Below, in pieces: positions 21,084 to 30,881 of a DNA stretch of 64,000 nucleotides. Position 1 is the stretch's first letter. Each line of letters starts with the position of its first letter. The notes beneath the pieces were generated by a model. The model saw only the letters and a program-made list of their open reading frames with translations. It searched no databases and was not told where the DNA came from. The translations under genes were made by a program, and so were the position numbers. Origin of the DNA: Bryopsis sp. KO-2023 (taxonomy: Eukaryota; Chlorophyta; Ulvophyceae; Bryopsidales; Bryopsidaceae); contig BSYQ01000004.1 in NCBI GenBank assembly GCA_030272585.1, positions 3,658,001 through 3,722,000 of the forward strand. The letters are read 5' to 3'.

Positions 21084-21726
21084 TGTAACGGTTGGTTATC
21101 GCAGCACTCGAGCTGGAACTACAAGAGTAGTTGCCATGCTTCCTGCAGCTGAAAAAGGGAAGGTTGCAAGAGTGCAACGTGTAGGAGCAGCGTGCGAGAG
21201 TGCGGCGTGTAGGAGTGCAGCGTGCAGCGATGCAGCGGTGCAGCGTGCAGCGGTGGATGCAGCGTGCAGCAGTGCAGAGGTGCAGCGGTGCAGCGGTGTA
21301 GAGGTGCAGAGGTGCAGAGGTGCAAAGGTGCAAAGGTGCAGAGGTGCAGAGGTGCAGAGGTGCAGTAGTGCGACACCCTTGGAGTCACGACTACAACCAA
21401 GCTCGATGGAGTTTGATGGATGATGATGTGGCAGCCATCAAAGTCGAGTTGTCAATTGGACGTGTGAGTTCTCGTGGAATAGGGGCACGTTCACAGTTGA
21501 GGTGGCAAGGAGATGTGTGAATTCCTAGTGAATAGGGACACGTCGACAGGAACAAGGGTTTGATGCGCTGTGGCGCTAGGGTATAAGAGTGTGGAAGGAA
21601 AAGGTCGTTGTATCTTCTTTATAACTTTATTCTTGTAAGGAAGTTCTATCTAACGAGACGCTTGAGGAAGGCACTCGTCCTCCTCTAGGAGGGCGAGGGG
21701 ACCTTGAAAAAAGTAGCCTCGTTTCA
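21084..21726 (+). repeat. 3' LTR of the nested element
   Basis: 643 bp, apparently identical to the 5' LTR, followed by the target copy CCAGC and then the resumed pol frame of the outer element. Confidence 0.95.
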
Positions 21727-24700
21727 CCAGCCCAAGGGTTCCGTCTGACGCCGATGCAAGGGGGGCATCGGACAGAAAGAAACAACCAGGGGTTGAAGGT
21801 GGGGATTACCTTCAGGACAGTTTTAACCCGCTGGTAAATAATCACCACCTTAAGTTCATGGGATATGAGCTTAAGGGGCGGATAGGGGGAGTTTCAATCT
21901 CCGCTTATTTGGACTGTGGAGCTACGGAAAATTATGTAGCGCAGAAACTTGTGGATCGTTTGGGGTTAGAGTTCTCCTCGTGTAATAAGACCGTTTCATT
22001 AGCCAACGGGTCTGTTTGCAATGTGGACAAACGATGCGGAAACATCAATATGCAGTTGGGCGGATACAAAACCCAGTTTTCTGCGGATGTTTTTCCTCAT
22101 CTCACATATGACATCGTGTTAGGGTTACCGTGGCTCATCGCCAATAACCCGTCCATAGACTTTGCACAGGGAACTATCAACATTCGCCAAGGTCAAGGTT
22201 GGATAACAGTACCGGTAAAGGAAAGACCGACTGATTATCTTCAACTTGCGAATGAAACCACACCTCTCATCACCCACAAGAAGATATTCCGCTACATCAA
22301 GAAGCAAACTGAAGCCACAGATAGTTTGGCTTACTTGGTGGTGGTGCGTGAATCTGACCCCACGGATAGCAATCACTTGATGCAATATCCGTATGAAGGG
22401 GTAACCGTTGATAGCCTTCAAACTTCAGCGGGCACCAACACACCACAAGAGACGGAGGTACCGAAGTTGCTGCATGATCAGATGCATCCGGATATCCGCT
22501 CTGTGGTGGAGGAATATAGCCACATTTTTCCAAAAGATCTCCCACCTGGCATACCTCCCGTCCGCAAGGGTCATGAATTTAAGATCGACCTTGAGGATGA
22601 GAGTATGAGCCCAATCCACCGTCCCCTGTACAAACTTTCTCCGGCTGAATTGGATGAAGTTCGGACACAAGTGGATTATCTCCTCGAGCAACGGAAGATT
22701 AGGCCGTCAGAGAGTCCCTGGGGAGCCCCCATACTCTTTGTCCCTAAGAAAGACGGCGGACTGCGGATGTGTGTTGATTACAGATGGATCAACCACTACA
22801 CCATCAAAAACCGCTATCCACTTCCGCTCCCCGAAGAGTTAATGGACCGGCTCGCTAAAGCGAAGATCTACACCAAGATCGACCTCCGCTCGGGCTACTG
22901 GCAATTTCCAGTCCGGCCAAAGGATACCCCAAAAACTGCATTCCGCACACGATACGGGCATTTCGAGTTCCTCGTTTGTCCCTTCGGAATGTCCAACTGT
23001 CCGGCCCAGTTTCAAACTATGGTGCAGGATTTGTTGGGGGAGTTTTTGGACCACTTTGTGGTTGTGTTCATTGACGACATTCTGGTGTTTTCCAATTCAG
23101 TGGAAGAACATGTCGATCATTTGAAACAGGTATTCGAGCGGTTACACAAACACAAGCTCTACGCGAAAGCGAGCAAGTGTGAAGTGGGGGTCAGCGAGAC
23201 CGATTATCTGGGATATCATTTGTCAGGGAAAGGCCTGCAACCAATGAGTGATAAAGTGCGGGCTATTCAAGAATGGAAGGAGTTGAGCTCAGTTGGGGAT
23301 GTGCGAAGTTTTCTGGGCATGGTATCTTACTATCGTAAGTTTATACCAGAGTTTGCGCGGATTGCAGGACCCTTACATGATCTGATCAAAAAGAATCATG
23401 TGTGGACATGGGGGCCTATTCAGCGCGAAGCCTTCAGCAAACTCAAGCAAAAGATCACCCGCACCCCCATACTTCTCCTACCCGATCCGCTTCTTAGGTA
23501 CACCGTAATAACGGACGCATCAGGAACTGCATATGGAGCAGTTCTGTGTCAGGACCATGGAAAGGGGCTACAGCCAATAGCCTACCTTTCAAGACGATTA
23601 AAACCAGCTGAGACACGATATTCCGCATATGAGCGGGAGCTGGGGGCTGTAGCATATGCGCTCAGCCAATGGCGGCATTACCTCGAAGGAGCGCCTGGGG
23701 AGGTTACGGTTATGACAGACCATCAGCCGATAACCCACTTCATGACCCAAGCTAAAATGTCGCGGACACAATCCCGATGGTATACGTCAGGGTATTTCGA
23801 TTCCATCGATCCAAAAATCGTCTATGTGCCTGGTAAAGCCAACGTACTGGCGGATGCGTTATCCCGAAGCCTTCCTGATTCACAGGATCAAATTCATGCT
23901 TTGTCCGCCTGGGTGGTGGATGAAGCGGATGCATGGAAGACCGCTATTGCAGCAGATCAAAAACTGCAAGCGGAAGTCGCGAAAATCCAAGAGGGTAAAC
24001 CCACGAAACTTTCGTTCGAGGATGGCTGGTTGTACTATCAAGCAACTCCCACCTCAGACAAAGTACTAGTGGTTCCAAATGGATACCGGAAAAAGGTTAT
24101 GGGGGAGTTCCATGATGTTCCGAGCGCTGGACACGCAGGTGCCGCCCGGACATCGGATGTGCTACAGCGATACTACTGGTGGAAAGGAGTTGGAAAGGAT
24201 GTCCAAGCATACGTGCGGACATGCCCTGTCTGTCAGCGGACAAAAGCTGATACGACGAAGCAGAAAGGGCTTCTGCATCCACTCCCAATACCGACAACAA
24301 AGTGGGAACAGATCACCACTGACCTCGTGACTGATTTACCAAAGTCACGTGGGTTCACCGCCATCGCGGTATTTGTTGATCGGTTAACCAAGTACGTTCG
24401 CTTCGCACCCTGCACTAAGGAAATAACCGCCCCGGAATATGCTAAGTTGTTTGTGGACAAAATATACAAACACTATGGCCTCCCCAAAGTGATAATTTCC
24501 GATCGAGACCCCAGATTCACAAGTTCCTTCTGGCGGTCTTTATTTTCACTTCTGGGAACCCAACTCCGAATGAGCACAGCCTACCACCCACAAACAGATG
24601 GGCAGTCAGAGGTTACTATTCGGGTGTTGGAAGACTTTTTGCGGCCTTATGTGGAGCGGTATCCAGACCGCTGGGTTGATTTCTTGGCGACAGCGGAATT

Positions 24701-25762
24701 TGCTGCCAACAACTCCCGCAATGTGTCAACCGGCTATGCCCCAGCACACTTGTTGTATGGGCAGCATATGGGACAAATTACCGTGCAGAAAAAGTTAACG
24801 GCGAAAGAAGAGTCCGAAATGGCAACCGAAATGGTGAAACGAATGGACGAGCAACTGCAGCAGGCAAAGCAGCAGTATGCAACCGCACAAGAGCGGATGT
24901 GTGTCCAAGCGAACAAACGGCGGCGGGAAGTAATCTTCAAAGAAGGGGATGAAGTTTTGGTGCGGAGTACATTTATTCCGCTGCAATCCTTGCAAAAGAT
25001 CCCACCAAAAATCCGCCGGAGGTTTGTCGGGCCATTCAAAGTGGACAAAGCGATATCCACAGTCGCTTATCGCCTGCAACTACCACCCCATTGGACTATT
25101 CATTCTACCTTCCATGTCTCCAAGCTGAAGGCATACAACCGCTTGTCAAAAGATGATGAGCGGGAGGTGGAACCTCCCGAAGGGGAGTTGGTGGATGGCG
25201 CCATTGAATATGAGGTCGAGCGTATTCTGCGGGATCGAGGCACACCCAACCGTCGGGAGTACTTGATTCTGTGGAAGGGCTATGATTTGATGGAAGCCAC
25301 CTGGGAGCCAGAAGCCCACCTGGCCAATGCCAGCGATATCTTGGCAGAGTATCTCAGAAACCGCACGCGCTTGCCGACCAAAGAGGAAATCCGCTCTAAG
25401 CGGGAAGAAAGGCGGACAAGGCGGCGGAAACAACCTCTTTAGATGATACAGGTTGATATGGGGAAGGGAACGATGGTTGATGTGTTGGTATCAGTTCACC
25501 CATAATCAAATACATCTAAGAGCGAGCTACAGAGAGCTGAGTCAAGATAGCGAGGGTAATATCAAAGCGGGCTAGAACCTTGGATGAGACGACACTCAAT
25601 AGAGGAAGTCTTCCATCAGTGACAAGTGAGTGACTCTATCACTTGTATAAACTAGCTAGGCTGCAACCCTCCAGCCCTATTTCGTCAAAAGTTTACGCCG
25701 AGCGCACTGAACCTTCAGAAGCAACCGCCACCAGAGCAAACATTAAACGCATTTGCATCAAA

Positions 25763-27631
25763 ATGTCTGGAACATCCGAGCATTTGGAGCGACTCCGTCA
25801 GCAGAGGGATGAGTGGAAAACAAAGGCAGAGGCCTTGGAAACGGAGCTCGCGGAAGCCTTAGAATCTGGAACTGAGGCAGTGGAATTACATGCAAATGTG
25901 GCGGCGGATTACGAAAAATTACACACGAAGCTTCAGGAGGGTGTGACAAAAAGGGATGAGCAGGAGGCGGAAATCTGTGAGCTGGCGGCGAAACTCCGGG
26001 AAACAGAGGAGAAACAGACGGCGGAGAAAATTAAGCTGGAGGCGGATTGGAAGGATCGATACCGGGCTCTTCAACAACAGTTGAGTGATGCTCAAGTGAA
26101 AGCCCGCGGTGCGGAAGCGGAACTCAAGACCATCAAAAGAGAGTTATCCGCGCAAGAGGAAGAAAATTCCGCAAAGGATCAAATAATTTCCGCGCGGGAT
26201 CAAGAAATTTCCGCGAAAGCTAAGGAAATCACCCAGCTGACCACCGATCTGACCCTCTCCCGGAAAGCAGCCACCAAAGCTCAAGCGGATACCGAATGGT
26301 ATCACCGGGAAAACAAGCAGCTCATCAGCGAGGCGGAGAAACGCTACAAGCACCTCGCCACGGTCCAAAAAGAGTTGGCAGCCACGAAAGCCGCTCTCGC
26401 CAAGGCGGAAAAGGGAGACGATTTCTGCAGCAGCACGACCGCCCGTGTGTTGATGTCAGAACTCGTCGCGTCCAAAGTTGAGGTCAACCGGCTTCGGGCC
26501 AACCTCATGGACATCCCGCAGTCACTCGCGAGCTTCTCACACGGACTCGTGGGAGTACGGCTGGACACCGCGAAGGCGCAGGCGCAGTTGGTGCGTGACG
26601 GCCGGATAAAAGATCAGGTCGACATGCATAAGGTCAAGGAGATCACCATCACGAACGTGGACCTTACCAAAGCGCACAATTTGGACCAAGTGAACGACTG
26701 GTTGAGCCGGATAGACGGGGCAGCGGAGAATATCTCAAAGCAGTTGGCGAAACCACCCCAGAGTTCCCTTGACGATGACGACAACGAGGAAGTCATAGCG
26801 GAAGAACCAACAGGTTCAAAACCACCGCTGAGCGCGGAGGACGCTCAAACAAAAGCACTCGTCAAAACAGCAATGCTCAAAGCACTTGCAGAGAAAAAGA
26901 AAGCAGCCGCGGAGAAAAAGGCGGCCGCGGAAAAACAACAGGCGGACGCGGAGAAAACACATGCGGAGAAAAAGGCGGCTGCGGAAAAACAAAAGGCGGA
27001 CGCGGAGAAAACACATGCGGACGCGGGGAAACAAAAGAAGGCGGACGCGGAGAAAAAGACAACCGCTGAAACCAAGAAAGGGGAGCCGTCGACTCAGGCG
27101 GATGCGGAAAAAGTGAAGGAAGCGGACAAAAAGGGCGCGGAGAAAAGCACCAAGCGGGGGAAGAAACGCACACGCGCGAAGGACGCGAAAGAGTTGCGTG
27201 CAGCGCTCAAGAAGATCAAAGGCACGCACGATCCAGCACTCGCGGGAACGAAGTGCTACTACTGCGCGGGAACGCAACATGGTGTTGGGATAAAAACCAG
27301 TTGTGGGGCTCACTACGTTTGTCCCACACACTGGCCCCATCATCATGTAATGGATCGGGTCATCAATCGGTGGCTCGCGGATAAAACTATCCGGCCGCTC
27401 GATATGACCGCGGAGCATCTTCGCCTCGGGAAACGTGCGGAGGATTTTCTTCCGCTCCCGTCGCTTCCACCTCCGGATGCCACTGATCAGCTCACCTTAC
27501 CATGTCAGGTGTGTCGGGTCAAATCCGCAGCCTTCCCTTCGAAAACCGGTGTCAAGGAGCTTGGATCCCGGCTGACATACATCCTACGCACGATGTGGGA
27601 TCTCGAGGGCTTGGACTCGGAGACAGAGTGA
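25763..27631 (+). CDS. Extra ORF of the outer Ty3 element, coiled-coil plus Cys/His domain (622 aa)
   Basis: It lies between pol (stop at 25442) and the 3' LTR, in the same orientation. The first ATG of the frame, at 25763, opens MSGTSEHLERLRQQRDEW. The first 230 residues or so form a long heptad coiled coil. Residues about 366-470 are Lys/Ala/Glu-rich repeats of AEKKAAAEK type. A Cys/His-rich domain follows (CYYCAGTQHG, then C, H and HHH at about 497-530, and CQVC near 582), which may bind zinc. There is no signal peptide or membrane segment, so it is not envelope-like. Base composition matches gag and pol, suggesting a true element gene. Its function is unknown; an RNA-binding or particle-associated role is only a guess. 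Confidence 0.75.
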   Translation: MSGTSEHLERLRQQRDEWKTKAEALETELAEALESGTEAVELHANVAADYEKLHTKLQEGVTKRDEQEAEICELAAKLRETEEKQTAEKIKLEADWKDRYRALQQQLSDAQVKARGAEAELKTIKRELSAQEEENSAKDQIISARDQEISAKAKEITQLTTDLTLSRKAATKAQADTEWYHRENKQLISEAEKRYKHLATVQKELAATKAALAKAEKGDDFCSSTTARVLMSELVASKVEVNRLRANLMDIPQSLASFSHGLVGVRLDTAKAQAQLVRDGRIKDQVDMHKVKEITITNVDLTKAHNLDQVNDWLSRIDGAAENISKQLAKPPQSSLDDDDNEEVIAEEPTGSKPPLSAEDAQTKALVKTAMLKALAEKKKAAAEKKAAAEKQQADAEKTHAEKKAAAEKQKADAEKTHADAGKQKKADAEKKTTAETKKGEPSTQADAEKVKEADKKGAEKSTKRGKKRTRAKDAKELRAALKKIKGTHDPALAGTKCYYCAGTQHGVGIKTSCGAHYVCPTHWPHHHVMDRVINRWLADKTIRPLDMTAEHLRLGKRAEDFLPLPSLPPPDATDQLTLPCQVCRVKSAAFPSKTGVKELGSRLTYILRTMWDLEGLDSETE

Positions 27632-27759
27632 GCGAGAGCAGAGTCAGAGCCAGAGAGTCAGAGCCGGACAGAGACAGTTTTTCCTTGGGGGTTTTCTTTT
27701 CTTTTCTTTTCTTTTCTTTTTCTTTCTTTTTGGGTTCTTCTACGGGTGTGGACACCCTT

Positions 27760-27780
27760 TGGGGGGGGGGGGGGAGTAGT
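27760..27780 (+). other. Polypurine tract of the outer element
   Basis: A long G run followed by AGTAGT lies directly before the 3' LTR, the usual position for plus-strand priming. Confidence 0.75.
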
Positions 27781-27955
27781 TGATACGTTGATCGCACTCA
27801 TTTTGCAGTACGAGTGTGTAGTACGGGTTAGTACGGGTTCTAGGGGGTTAAGTTCAGAGAGAACACCTTGTAAAATTAATTCTCTGGTTTGTGAAAGTGT
27901 GTGACCCCAGTCTCAACTTCAGCAACGACTCACTAAAACCTACAGGGACCTAACA
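27781..27955 (+). repeat. 3' LTR of the outer Ty3 element
   Basis: 175 bp, apparently identical to 8743-8917, followed by the target copy CAGAG. Confidence 0.95.
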
Positions 27956-27960
27956 CAGAG

Positions 27961-29070
27961 GTTGATATTAAAAGATATTTAAACCCGACAGGGCTGGTCG
28001 CCACCGCATATTTCAGGTGGAGGAAATGAAAAAGAACTCATCTATAGTTCATATGTAGTTCTTAAAGAGAGCTTGTTGATACGTTTCATTCTGTTGTTCA
28101 TTCACTTAAAACTTTTCCATTTTCTTTTTGGGTGGGGGGGGGGGTTGGCAAAGGAAACGCAAGCCCTCGAAAAATAAGTGAAACAATTGCAGCAATTATT
28201 CTCTACACAAAAAAGCTGCAGCACTCTGCCCCAAGAATAGTTGCAGCACTCTGCCCCAATTATCAAAATTTTGGACGATTTTTTTCATGGTGCGTTTTTG
28301 GAATGCTGATGTGTAATGCTTTTTTTTTCAAGACAAAACATTAACAGACTTTCACAGATGCTGATAAATCAGTCTGACATGCAAGCGCTGATTCTTGGAG
28401 CAAAAGATGGCCAGAGCATTGTTGTAAAAAATGTTCAATGAAAAACAACAAAATAAAACACCACAGAAACATTTGAGAATTTTTGTACGGTGTTGTTCTT
28501 CAGATCCTTGTGAATTTTTTTCAGGTGACTGGATCTGCTGCAGCCATCAATGTGAACTGGACTCGAAGCATGCTGATGTTGTTCACCTTCTGGGATGGGT
28601 TTTCAGTCAGCAGTGGATATTGTTATTGCTTTGATAATGTTTCCCAGACAAACACGGAAAAACCTTCTTTTGCAGTAATGGAAATAGGCAGAAGAGAAAA
28701 AATGTTGAGGTGGCTTTTACTTTTCTTGAAACAATTGATTTATTCCAACCCTTGGACAGCTGGTTTTGTCTGTCAGGCAGTGAGGGATTCGATGGTTAAT
28801 TAAAAAATGGTTAGAAGTGGGTCAGATGGGTATTTATAATATGTTCAACGAGCTCTGTATTATTGAAATACAAGCGCAGGGTTGAATGGCAGGATCAGAG
28901 TTCAAGGTTTTGGGCTATTTTTTTTGTTTCTATTTCTGTTTTGGAATAAGTGGGAATGGACAAGTGTTCAATGATAAAATGGGGTGTACATTTCAAAAGG
29001 GGTTTTGTCATTGTTGTTTTATTGTAACCAATTTGTCACCATGAATCTGCACATTTGTGTTTCTACAATC
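27961..29070. other. CACTA interior between the Ty3 insertion and the right subterminal array
   Basis: No convincing gene. AT-rich sequence with G and T homopolymers (28130-28142, 28920) and short ORFs of unlikely composition. Confidence 0.5.
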
Positions 29071-29495
29071 ACCCCGCACACACACAGAAGGAGCCCGCAC
29101 AGGGCTGTAATAATCACCCCGCACACACACAGAAGGAGCCAGCACAGTCACCCCGCACACACACAGAAGGAGCCCGCACACTCACCCCGCACACACAAAG
29201 AAGGAACCCGCACAGATACCCCGCACACACACAGAAGGAACCCGCACAGATACCCCGCACACACACAGAAGGAGCCCGCACAGGGCTGTAATAAACACCC
29301 CGCACACACACAGAAGGAGCCCGCACAGGGCTGTAATGATCACCCCGCACACACACAGAAAGAGCCCGCACAGGGCTGTTATAATCACCCCGCACACACA
29401 CAGAAAGAGCCCGCACAGGGCTGTTATAATCACCCCGCACACACACAGAAGGAGCCCGCACAGTCACCCCGCACACACAGAAGGAGCCCGCATAC
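29071..29495 (+). repeat. Right subterminal tandem array, units of 34 and 45 bp
   Basis: Eleven head-to-tail units each begin ACCCCGCACACACACAGA and contain a second half-motif, GCCCGCACAG. Units are either 34 bp or 45 bp; the longer ones add GGCTGTWATAATC-like sequence. Each unit thus holds two CCGCACA cores. ORFs through it (repeats of HTQKEPAQ type) are repeat artefacts. Confidence 0.9.
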
Positions 29496-29586
29496 GCTTC
29501 CCACATTGACCCCGCACAGCGACCCCGCACAGTTGTGCGGGGGCCTGGTCCTCGTGTGCGGGGTGGTCCATGATTCGCACAGACGA

Positions 29587-29934
29587 CTGAAACCCGTGCA
29601 CAGAGAAAACAAAACCCCGCACAGCTCTGTTCCCCGGTTTGGCCGGTTTATGTCCGGGGTCCCAATTTGACCCCGCACAGACCAGAACCCCGCACACAGA
29701 ACCTGACGTCTTCCATATCCACCCCGCACGGCACCCCCGCACGGAGGATAGGGTACCCCGCACACTGTACGGGGCTATGTTTCATCTGTGCGGGGTCCCA
29801 CAATGGGAAAGACGTCAGGTCCTGTGTGCGGGGTTCTGGTCTGTGCGGGGTCAAAATGGGGACCCGGGCATAAACCGGCCAAACCGGGGAACAGAGCTGT
29901 GCGGGGTTTGTTTGTTTTTGTGCACGGGTTTCAG
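29587..29934. repeat. Long inverted repeat, 126-bp arms around a 96-bp centre
   Basis: The left arm (29587-29712) is roughly 90% identical by eye to the reverse complement of the right arm (29809-29934). Both arms carry three CCCCGCACA motifs. The transcript could fold into a long hairpin. It sits within the right subterminal region of the CACTA element, about 54 bp before the terminus. Confidence 0.88.
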
Positions 29935-29959
29935 AGTGCTGTACGGGGTTTCAAAAACA

Positions 29960-29988
29960 CCCCGCACAGAACGCGACTTCCCATAGTG
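29960..29988 (-). repeat. Right terminus of the CACTA element
   Basis: The end reads CCCCGCACAGAACGCGACTT then CCCATAGTG. Read from outside on the minus strand it starts CACTATGGGAAGTCGCG. TAGTG at 29984-29988 is followed by AAATATCTC, where homology to the empty-flank copy at 57481 starts. The matching left inverted repeat must lie beyond the window. Confidence 0.7.
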
Positions 29989-30881
29989 AAATATCTCTTT
30001 GGGCTGGAGAACAGTTGGTTTTGGCGTCCAGCACATTCAGATCTGAGTCCTGGGTCTAGATAAACATGGGATCTATTTCTCATCAAGTTTTTTTGCTTTT
30101 TTTGCACCGAGGACATGGCTATCATTGCCTTTGCCTGCTTGCACTTATCTGTTCTCATAATATATGACCATCATTGTGTGTGCTTGCTGGCGCATGAACA
30201 GCTGTGTGTAATCATTTGTGCTGCATGTGGAACGAGAAAAAAAACACTTCCGTTAGTTAAAAACTCTATACATTTGTTGCATGTCCATAAAAACACATGT
30301 TATCATTCAGCAGGCCCCTTTCATAGTATGGTTGGTAACAGGCATCAGGTTTTTGAGAGTCGATATTAATGCATACATTGGAATTTGGTGGGAACAGGAA
30401 TGGTTTTTTAAGCAGCACATAGTGTCCACTTCCTAATGTGAATGTTTCATGTATCATTTGTTGGAAAACTTCTAAGAAATCTTAGGAAGGGTGCTGGGGC
30501 CAGAGATCTGGGGCCTGAAACCACTATGAAAAGAACCTGAAAGAAAACATTGGGCTGATTCCCTATTTTCTAATTTTCAGTCGCACTGCTAATCTCCTCC
30601 AGAATGGTTTAGGAGGAAGGAATTTTTCAACCTTTTCCTGTTTCGTGTTTCCCCAAACCTCGCGTCAATCAGCTTTCAATCAGATTTCACACGACCCATG
30701 TCTGGCAAGACACTCCTGCTTGACAAGAAGCAGTCTCTGCTGCTGTATTTGACACACACTCCGATGTATCCTCCCTCCAACTCCGAGGAACAGCTTGTCC
30801 CGATTCACAGAAAACTATCGAATCGTGCTACATCGCAAAGCCTACCAGCACCTTCGAAATAATCGTGCCACCAACTTCCAA
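29989..30881 (+). repeat. Copy A of an inverted duplicated segment
   Basis: About 893 bp matches, in reverse complement, 56657-57481 with scattered substitutions and short indels. It starts exactly after the CACTA terminus. Content is non-coding as far as can be seen. Confidence 0.85.

Larger units (their letters stand above)
12762..21726 (+). mobile_element. Nested non-coding LTR retrotransposon (LARD-like), 9.0 kb
   Basis: Two 643-bp LTRs (12762-13404 and 21084-21726) start TGTAACGG and end GTTTCA. They are flanked by the 5-bp target duplication CCAGC (12757-12761 and 21727-21731). A primer-binding-like TGGTTTCGGAGC lies at 13406 and a purine tract (TGGTGGGGAGGAA) at 21071-21083. The 7.7-kb interior has no ORF resembling gag or pol, only short ORFs and internal repeats. 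It must be mobilised by proteins of another element, as proposed for large retrotransposon derivatives (LARDs). It lies in the same orientation as its host. Confidence 0.9.
12336..25442 (+). pseudogene. pol: pol of the outer Ty3 element, split by the nested LTR element
   Basis: The first part, 12336-12761, is 142 codons of Arg-rich linker and overlaps gag in the -1 frame. The second part, 21732-25442, ends in a stop. The interrupting element plus one target copy is 8970 bp, so both halves are in the same frame and the ancestral pol was 1378 codons. Counting from 21858, the second part shows an aspartic protease motif DCGATENY (about 17), reverse transcriptase with FIDDILVFS (about 403), RNase H with TDASGTAYGA (about 551), an HHCC zinc domain (about 750-795), an integrase core with D, D and E (in TTDLVTD, SDRDPRF and GQSEVT), and a C-terminal chromodomain (about 1115-1170). 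The chromodomain probably directs integration to marked chromatin. No classical slippery heptamer was found in the overlap, so the expression mechanism is open. Confidence 0.9.
8743..27955 (+). mobile_element. Ty3/gypsy chromovirus LTR retrotransposon (outer), full length with nested insertion
   Basis: Two 175-bp LTRs (8743-8917 and 27781-27955) start TGATACG and end CCTAACA. They are flanked by the 5-bp target duplication CAGAG (8738-8742 and 27956-27960). A primer-binding-like TGGTTTCGGAGCC lies at 8921. A G-rich purine tract (27763-27780) precedes the 3' LTR. Inside are gag, pol ending in a chromodomain, and an extra ORF. The order RT, RNase H, integrase, chromodomain identifies a Ty3 chromovirus. 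It is inserted in the CACTA element and is itself split in pol by a second LTR element. Confidence 0.95.
1..29988 (+). mobile_element. CACTA (EnSpm/CMC-type) DNA transposon, left end outside the window
   Basis: A TNP2-type transposase gene and a divergent coiled-coil gene lie in a region studded with the motif CCCCGCACA in both orientations. The right end is placed at TAGTG (29984-29988), the expected reverse of a CACTA terminus. Homology to a second genomic copy of the flank (inverted, 56657-57481) begins at the very next base, which independently marks the boundary. The left terminus and the target duplication are beyond the window. Removing the nested Ty3 element and one target copy leaves at least 10.8 kb. 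The class follows from the transposase family plus the TAGTG end; the exact clade is inference. Confidence 0.72.

Noticed and set aside
25643..25762. Upstream extension of the extra Ty3 ORF to 25643
   Set aside because: That start is a TTG; the first ATG in frame, at 25763, begins the coiled coil.
29071..29495. Regular repeat array as a possible CRISPR
   Set aside because: Units are head-to-tail with almost no unique spacers, the genome is eukaryotic, and the core recurs throughout the transposon.
28984..29670. 228-codon ORF of PHTHRR and EPAQ repeats
   Set aside because: It only translates the tandem subterminal array.
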